NCBI GenBank assembly: GCA_016793525.1
Contig: JAEUJT010000093.1
Location: forward strand, 1-6,972
Reading direction: 5' to 3'
Length of the DNA stretch: 6,972 nucleotides
Source of the DNA: Archangium sp.
GTDB taxonomy: Bacteria; Myxococcota; Myxococcia; Myxococcales; Myxococcaceae
Shown: in pieces, positions 1 to 5,300 of the stretch
Numbering within the stretch: position 1 is the stretch's first letter
Layout of the letters: each line of letters opens with the position of its first letter
Notes under the pieces: model-generated
Told to the model about the DNA's origin: nothing
What the model saw: the letters and a program-made list of their open reading frames with translations, nothing else
The model's database searches: none
Position numbers and translations under genes: made by a program

Positions 1-72
1 GACGTCGGGGCCGCAGCCAGCCAGCGTCACGGCACAGCCGAGCACCACCATCTTCGAGGGAAATCGAGCCAT
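1..72 (-). CDS. Putative lipoprotein, N-terminal fragment (runs off left edge)
   Basis: On the minus strand, ATG at 72-70 opens a frame of 24 codons that stays open to base 1. The peptide begins MARFPSKMVVLGC and continues AVTLAGCGPDV. It has a basic n-region (Arg3, Lys7), a short hydrophobic core, and a classic lipobox L-A-G-C at residues 17-20, so Cys20 would be the lipidated residue after signal peptidase II cleavage. An AGGG on the minus strand (82-79) lies 6 bases before the ATG, a plausible ribosome site. A second ATG at 51-49 would leave no basic n-region, so 72 is preferred. The gene diverges from the HD-like gene. Only the signal peptide and four mature residues are visible, so nothing can be said about function beyond envelope anchoring. 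Confidence 0.72.
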   Translation of the reverse strand, partial: MARFPSKMVVLGCAVTLAGCGPDV

Positions 73-159
73 GGCGCACCCTGTAGCGCCGTGTCGCAGC
101 GCGTTGCAATTCAGTTGAAACATCGACCGCTTTCCGCGCGCAGGTACACTTCACGGCGA
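73..159. promoter_or_regulatory. Divergent intergenic region with candidate promoters for both flanking genes
   Basis: This 87-base gap separates two divergent starts and is less G+C-rich around 101-122 than its surroundings. Rightward, TACACT at 145-150 resembles a sigma-70-type -10 box and lies 9 bases before the ATG at 160, which puts the expected transcription start within a few bases of that ATG. No good -35 is seen at the proper distance. Leftward, the self-complementary TTGCAA at 104-109 could act as a weak -35 with TACAGG (85-80 on the minus strand) as a poor -10, spacer 18, again placing the start next to ATG 72. The rightward box is the better supported of the two; both are inferences from motif and position only. 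Confidence 0.4.
143..150 (+). promoter_or_regulatory. GGTACACT box before the HD-like gene (candidate -10)
   Basis: The octamer GGTACACT has its TACACT hexamer ending 9 bases before the ATG at 160. TACACT matches the -10 consensus TATAAT at the key first, second and sixth positions. A start about 7 bases after the hexamer would fall at 157-160, giving a leaderless or nearly leaderless mRNA, consistent with the lack of a Shine-Dalgarno sequence here. The same octamer stands before the large lipoprotein gene. Confidence 0.45.
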
Positions 160-1494
160 ATGACCGAAGGTCGCTCACCGGTACACCGCATCATCGACAC
201 CTTCTCGCGGGCGTTGACGGGGCTCGGGCTGCAGGTGCCTCCGCTGTTCATCGAGCGCTGGGGCGTGGCGGTGCACCAGTCGCTGTCGTCGCGCGCGCGG
301 GAATTCCACACCCACCAGCACGTGCTCGACTTGGTCGCTGACGCCGACCCGCTCGAGACCATCGCGGCGCTGTACCACGACACCGTGTACGTGCAGGTCG
401 ACCTGGGCGTGCCCGAGCACTTCGAGTCGCTCCTCTCCCCGTTCATTCGCAAAGAAGACGCGGGCTGGCGAATTCAGGCCCACGCGGCCGACGACCCGAC
501 CGCGCGCGACGTGCTGCACATCTTCGGGCTGCAGGCAGGCGCGGTGCTCACCACCACGACCGGCCTCAACGAGTTCGCCAGCGCGTTGGTGGCGGCGCGC
601 GAGCTCGAGGGCGTGTTGACGCGAGAGCAGCTGCTCGCGGTGTCGGCGTGCATCGAAGGCACCATTCCCTTCCGCGACGGAGAAGGTGACCAGCTCGTCA
701 CCCGCCTCACCTCGCTCGGGCTGGCGATGTCAGACGTGGCGCCGATGGTGCGCCGCGCGGTGCGGCTGTCGAACAACGACGTGGGCAACTTCGCCGAAGA
801 AGACCCGGCGCGCTTCCTCGACAACACCTGGAAGCTGCTGCCCGAGACCAACCCGTCGCTGATGATGCCCACCACCTACGGCGTGCACGACTACCGCGTG
901 GCGCTGATGAAGATGGAGGGCTTCTTGAGCCACCTGCCGGCCGAGCGCGTCTTCCACGCGTGGGACGGGGAGCCTTCGCCCGCCCACCACGAGCGCCGGG
1001 TGACGCTGGCCCGCCGCAACCTGGCGCTGGCGGTGCGGTACATGCGCGCGAAGCTGTATTCGACCAGCCTCATCGAGGCGCTGGCGGTGGAGAGCGGCGG
1101 AGACGCGCCCATCGACTTCTTCCTCGGAGGCATCGCCGAAAACGGCATGCCCGTGCGCCGCATCGAGCAGTACCTGCCGCAGCTGCCGGTGGCGGGCGAT
1201 GGCCACGAGCCGATGTTGACGCGGTTGCTCCAGGCCGGCCGCACCACGAGCTCGAGCTTCGACACGTCTCCGTCGCCGCTGGCGGCCTTCTTGTATTCGG
1301 CGCTGGGCGAGGCGCGCACCATGGCCGGCTACGCCGAGGCGCACCGCTGGTGGAAAGGCGAGGTCACCGCGCGGCAGTTCCTCACCATGCAGCCGGTGGA
1401 GACGACGGCCGGGCTGGCGCTGGCGGCGGCCGAAATCGCTGACACCCGCCGCGACGCGCTGCACACGCTGGCCAATACGCTCCGAGGGAAATGA
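160..1494 (+). CDS. HD-domain-like protein, putative metal-dependent phosphohydrolase-type fold
   Basis: Predicted 444-residue soluble protein with no signal peptide or membrane segment. The N-terminal part carries an HD-type pattern: histidines at 50, 52 and 54 (FHTHQHV), then LYHDTVY with the His-Asp pair at 73-74, and a possible later metal ligand, Asp207, in the segment SNNDVGNF. The spacing H...HD...D is that of the HD superfamily, whose members hydrolyse phosphate esters or nucleotides with bound metal ions; substrate and activity here are unknown. The segment CIEGTIPFR (164-172) recalls the conserved threonine-isoleucine region of small HD hydrolases of the COG4339 kind, but this is recall, not alignment. 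Residues about 230-444 are a mostly helical, Ala- and Arg-rich extension that I do not recognise. The frame is open upstream to a GTG at 91, but ATG 160 is preferred: the extra 23 residues are basic and low in conserved character, and a TACACT box at 145-150 would lie inside the longer gene. The next gene follows after 25 bases. Confidence 0.8.
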   Translation: MTEGRSPVHRIIDTFSRALTGLGLQVPPLFIERWGVAVHQSLSSRAREFHTHQHVLDLVADADPLETIAALYHDTVYVQVDLGVPEHFESLLSPFIRKEDAGWRIQAHAADDPTARDVLHIFGLQAGAVLTTTTGLNEFASALVAARELEGVLTREQLLAVSACIEGTIPFRDGEGDQLVTRLTSLGLAMSDVAPMVRRAVRLSNNDVGNFAEEDPARFLDNTWKLLPETNPSLMMPTTYGVHDYRVALMKMEGFLSHLPAERVFHAWDGEPSPAHHERRVTLARRNLALAVRYMRAKLYSTSLIEALAVESGGDAPIDFFLGGIAENGMPVRRIEQYLPQLPVAGDGHEPMLTRLLQAGRTTSSSFDTSPSPLAAFLYSALGEARTMAGYAEAHRWWKGEVTARQFLTMQPVETTAGLALAAAEIADTRRDALHTLANTLRGK

Positions 1495-1519
1495 TCGATT
1501 TCGGGTCCAGCGGCAACGC

Positions 1520-2281
1520 ATGGACATGAGCCGACGCCTCGCCCCCTGCCTCGCCCTCGCCCTGTGCACCGCGGCTCCCGCGTTCGCTTGCTGGCCCCGC
1601 ACCAGCCACACCGTCATCAGCTTCTTCGGCATACCGCTCGGGGTGAGGACTCACGTGCAGCCCTGCGTCGAGGTCGCTCCGGTGGTGGTGGCGCCACCCC
1701 CGCCGCAGGTGGTGTACGTGCCCGCGCCGACGCCTCCGCCCGCGGTGGTCTACGTGCCCATGGCCGCGCCCGTTGCCCCCGTCGCGCCCGCGCCTCCGCC
1801 GCCTCCGCCGCCCACCGTGCAGGCCAAGGTGCGTGACGACGACGGACCCGCGACGATTGGCCTCAAGTACCTGCCGGGCTCGAGCTCGAGCCTCTCCGCG
1901 ACGGGCTCGACGGTGACCTTCGGCCAGCCAGGCTTTGCCCACAGCCTCGGGCTCGAGGTGCGGGTCAACCGGTGGTTCGCCTTTCGCAGCGACTACGAGC
2001 GCCGCGCCGACAGCCACAGCTGGGACGCGCTGGGCGTGAAGCTCTCGGTGCCGACCAAGGTGTTGTCGCCGTACGTGTCGGCCAGCCTCTCTGGGAGCGA
2101 GGCCTACGCCACCGCCAACCGCTTTCAACTCGGCGCAGTGGGCGCCATCGGCGTGGACCTGAAAGTGGGGCGTCACTTCTTCTTCGAAGCCGAGCTGCGC
2201 TACCGCACCACGCCGTCGTCGTGCTGCCGCGACGTGCCGCAACTCACCGGGCTCATCGGCGGAGGGGTGGCCTTCTTCTGA
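1520..2281 (+). CDS. Secreted protein with proline-rich linker and predicted outer-membrane beta-barrel
   Basis: 253 residues. An N-terminal signal peptide (Arg5-Arg6, hydrophobic 7-19) ends in A-F-A at 21-23, a signal peptidase I site; Cys24 follows, but the preceding residues do not fit a lipobox. Residues about 52-100 are a Pro/Val/Ala linker containing two copies of VVYVP (65-69 and 76-80) and a run of seven prolines (92-98). Residues about 110-253 alternate polar and hydrophobic residues in strand-like stretches (GLEVRVNRWFAFRSDYE, SPYVSASLSG, FFFEAELRYR) and end in GGGVAFF; a C-terminal phenylalanine is typical of barrels recognised by the BAM machinery. The domain of about 145 residues suits a small 8-strand OmpA/OmpW-like barrel. 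The linker before it could span periplasm or peptidoglycan. ATG 1520 is used, though ATG 1526 is equally possible; neither has a good ribosome site. The gene closes with tandem stops TGATGA. Barrel identity is from pattern, not homology search. Confidence 0.78.
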   Translation: MDMSRRLAPCLALALCTAAPAFACWPRTSHTVISFFGIPLGVRTHVQPCVEVAPVVVAPPPPQVVYVPAPTPPPAVVYVPMAAPVAPVAPAPPPPPPPTVQAKVRDDDGPATIGLKYLPGSSSSLSATGSTVTFGQPGFAHSLGLEVRVNRWFAFRSDYERRADSHSWDALGVKLSVPTKVLSPYVSASLSGSEAYATANRFQLGAVGAIGVDLKVGRHFFFEAELRYRTTPSSCCRDVPQLTGLIGGGVAFF

Positions 2282-2299
2282 TGAGTCGGAGCGCAGAGG

Positions 2300-2307
2300 G
2301 GTACACT
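2300..2307 (+). promoter_or_regulatory. GGTACACT box before the large lipoprotein gene (candidate -10)
   Basis: Second copy of the octamer found ahead of the HD-like gene. TACACT (2302-2307) ends 7 bases before ATG 2315, so the predicted first transcribed base (about 2314) is next to the start codon. The only purine-rich stretch, GAGGGG at 2296-2301, lies 13 bases before the ATG and is too distant for a normal Shine-Dalgarno. This argues that the lipoprotein gene and its overlapping downstream partner can be transcribed separately from the upstream gene. No convincing -35 was found at 16-18 bases. Confidence 0.45.
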
Positions 2308-2314
2308 CGCTCCA

Positions 2315-5300
2315 ATGCGCGCGATGGCGGTGTGGGCCGCGGTGGTGCTGTGTGGGTGTGACTTCAATCTCTCGCTGCCGCCGGCCTTCGAGACCGACTC
2401 GACGGCTCCATCGTTCGCCAACCCGCGGCTGACCCCCACCGCGGCCACCCGCGGTACGCCGGTGGTGTTCCACTTCTCCACGAGCGAAGCAGTCGAGGCC
2501 GCGCCGTCGCTCCAGGTGAAGGTGGCCGGCGTCAACGTGGCGGCCGACTGCACCGCCAACGGGCTCGACGTGTCGTGCCCCTTCACCGTCGACGCGCCGG
2601 CCTTCGCCGAGGGCAATGGGGCCATCGAGGTGCGCGCCACCGACCTCGCCGGCAACGCCTCGGAGCCGTGGCTGCCCGCCCTCGCGCTTCGCATCGACTA
2701 CACCGCGCCCACCATCACCCTGCGCAACGCGCCGCTCCAGGTGCCGCAGAGCACGGTGCTCAGCTTCGACGTGCACCCCACGGAGCCCCTGGGCCTGCCG
2801 CCCAACATCGCGGTGATGCCGGCGGCCAGCGCGTGGCTCAACAGCCCCTTCTCCTGCTCGCCCGCCACCGGAGACGACTTCACCTGCTCGGCCACCATTC
2901 TCGGCAGCGCACCGTTCGGCACGTACACCTTCGGCGCCTCTGGAGCCGATGTCGCCGGCAACCGCGCCACGTCGGCGAGCTCGACGGTGGAGGTCATCTC
3001 CGCGGTGGCGCCCATTTCGCTGCGCGACGCGCTGGTGACGCCTTCGTTCTCTCGCGGAGGCCAGCCCGTCGCCGTCACCTTCGCCAGCGCCGAGCTCATC
3101 ACCCAGTGCACCGTGCGCCTCGGCTCGGCCACCGGCCCCACCGCGACGTCATGCCAGCTGGCCCCCAACTTCTTGGGCTGCACCTGCGTGCTCGTCATTC
3201 CCACCAGCGGGTACGAGGGGCCCACCACCGTGCTGCTCGACGCCACCAACGGCTCACGCGTGGGCCACCTGGAGACGTCGGTGGCCATCGACCTCACCGC
3301 GCCGGTGGTGACGCCCTTCGCGTGTACGTTGCTGCGGAGCCCGGTGGGCACGAGCGACGTGGTCTCCGTCGCGCTGGCCCAGCTGTTCGACCCCATCGAC
3401 GGCGGCACCGCCTTCGCGCAGCAGGGCCTGCAGACGGTGCGGCTGTGGGGGCCCGACGGCGGCGCGCTGTTGCTGGCGTTCGACGCCGGCGTCGACTCCG
3501 TGCTGGTGCCCGACTCCATCGGCGCGTCGCCGCAGCGCGTGTGGTGCTCGGCCCTCGACACCGCGGGGAACGAGAGCCCCAAGGTGCTGGCCATCAACGA
3601 AGACACCGCGCCGCCGCAGGTGACGTCGTCGTCGGTGGTGCTGACGCGCAACCCAGTGGGTACGCCCGACACGGTGCACGCCCTCCCGGGAGGCATTGCC
3701 GACGCGGTCAGCCCGCTGGCGACCTTCGAGCTGCGCGACGGGAACAACGCGCTGCTGGCCACGGGCGCGTACGACGGGGGCGGCTTCGGGCCCGTGCCGG
3801 TGGGGAGCGGCACCTCGGCGCCGAAGCTGGTCTTCCTCGTGGCCACCGACAAGAACGGCAACGCCACCGCGTCACAGCCGGTGGCGGGCGGCGACCAGAC
3901 GGCGCCTCAGCTCGCGACGGGCGGGGCCTTCATCGAGCGCCGCGACGCCGGAGTCCCCGACCGCGTGTCGCTGGTCAACGCGTACCTGCCGCCCGGCTGT
4001 GTCACCGCGTCGGTGCGCCTCGCGCGGACGTCGACCGGCGCCGCGGAGGTGACGTGGACGCCGTTCGGTCCCGACGTGTTGGACATGGGCACCGCCACCA
4101 ACGCCCCGCAGCGCGTGTGGGCCACCGCCACCGACAAGTGCGGCAACACCTCCTCGGCGGTGGAAATCATGGCCGGCGCCGACACCGTGGCGCCCACCAC
4201 CACCGCGAGCGCGGCCTCGTTCGTGCGCAACCCGGTGGGCCAGCTCGACCGGGTGCAGGTCCCCGTGGGCACCTTCCCCTCGCCGGGCTGCGCGGTGGTG
4301 ACGGTGGAGCTCCAGCCGGGCGACGGCGGCACCGAGTCGTACGCCGCACCGGGCCCCAGCAGCCCCATCGACCAGCCGGTGGGCACGCCGACGTCGGCGC
4401 CGAGAAGCGTGATGCTGCGGCCCATCGACAAGTGCGGCAACGGCGGCACCTTCACGCAGGTCCCTCCAGGCGGAGACCTCAGCGCGCCGGCGGTCGACAC
4501 CTCGAAGGTGGGCATCACCCGCACGCCGGTGGGCTCGGTCGACTCCGCGCTCTCCCAGCCCGGGGCCATCACCGGGGCGCCGTGCGCGCCGGTCTCCGTC
4601 ACCCTCACCAACGCCGCGGGCGGCTCTTTCCTCGACGGAGGGTTCGGCGTGGGCGCCGCGGTCACCGACGCGGGAACGCTGCCCGTGCTCGCCGACGGCA
4701 CCTTCCTCGCGGCCGCGGTGGGCCACACGACGCTGTCGCTGCCGGCGCTGTACCTCACGGCGCGCGACAAGTGCGGCAACGTGGGCCCGGTCACCGCTGG
4801 GCAGCTCAACGCCGACCTCGCGGCGCCGACGGTGAACGCCTCGCTCCTGACGGTCATCGACCGCGTGCATCCCACGCCGTTCGACGGAGGCACCGGGCCC
4901 GACGAGATTTTCGGGAGCGCGGGCGCCGTGTCTGACGCGGTGTCGGGCCCGGCGATGGTGGTGGCACTCGGCTACGCCGACCTCTTCGCCTACACCTCGG
5001 GTGGGTACAACATGGTGACCACCGCCGCCCTGCTGCCCTCGGGCGCGCTGCCCAGCGTGGCGGTGGCGCCGACGTCCCGGTACGTGGGCATCGCCGCGCG
5101 CGACAAGGCGGGCAACTGGAGCCCGTCGACGACGCCGGGCCACGTCGACCTCGCGTTGTCCAACGCCGGCGCGACGGGCACCGGCACGTGCTGCCCCGAC
5201 TCGGGCCGGGTGACGCTGCGGTGCGTGCGCGCTCCCGGCAAGCTGTCGACGGCATCGCCCGTGCGCTCGCTGATGCTGCGCACCCGGCTGGGCGACGTGG

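Noticed and set aside
115..120. TTGAAA as a -35 element for the HD-like gene
   Set aside because: It resembles TTGACA but lies 24 bases before the TACACT box, too far for a sigma-70 spacer, and no -10-like hexamer sits at 16-18 bases from it.
91..159. GTG 91 as the start of the HD-like gene, adding 23 residues
   Set aside because: The added segment is Arg-rich without clear family character, no ribosome site precedes GTG 91, and the candidate -10 at 145-150 would fall inside the gene. ATG 160 fits better, though it is not proven.
21..1493. The word CGAGGGAAAT near 55 and again near 1484 as a direct repeat or attachment site
   Set aside because: Only ten bases match, one copy encodes signal-peptide codons on the other strand and the other the end of the HD-like gene; there is no integrase or other mobile element.
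1589..1591. Cys24 of the barrel protein as a lipidation site
   Set aside because: The preceding residues A-F-A do not fit a lipobox (Phe at -2, Ala at -3), whereas they fit signal peptidase I well.
2279..2314. Terminator between the barrel gene and the giant lipoprotein gene
   Set aside because: The 33-base gap contains no stem-loop followed by T residues; only tandem stops and the GGTACACT box are visible.
1382..2776. 464-codon open frame on the minus strand spanning three plus-strand genes
   Set aside because: It crosses gene ends and starts on the other strand, and its product is Arg/His/Gly-rich low-complexity sequence, typical of a high-GC shadow frame.
2575..4935. 786-codon plus-strand frame within the giant lipoprotein gene
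   Set aside because: It is an alternative frame of the repeat region, with an Arg/His/Ala-rich product lacking any domain pattern; the long length reflects scarcity of stop codons in GC-rich DNA.
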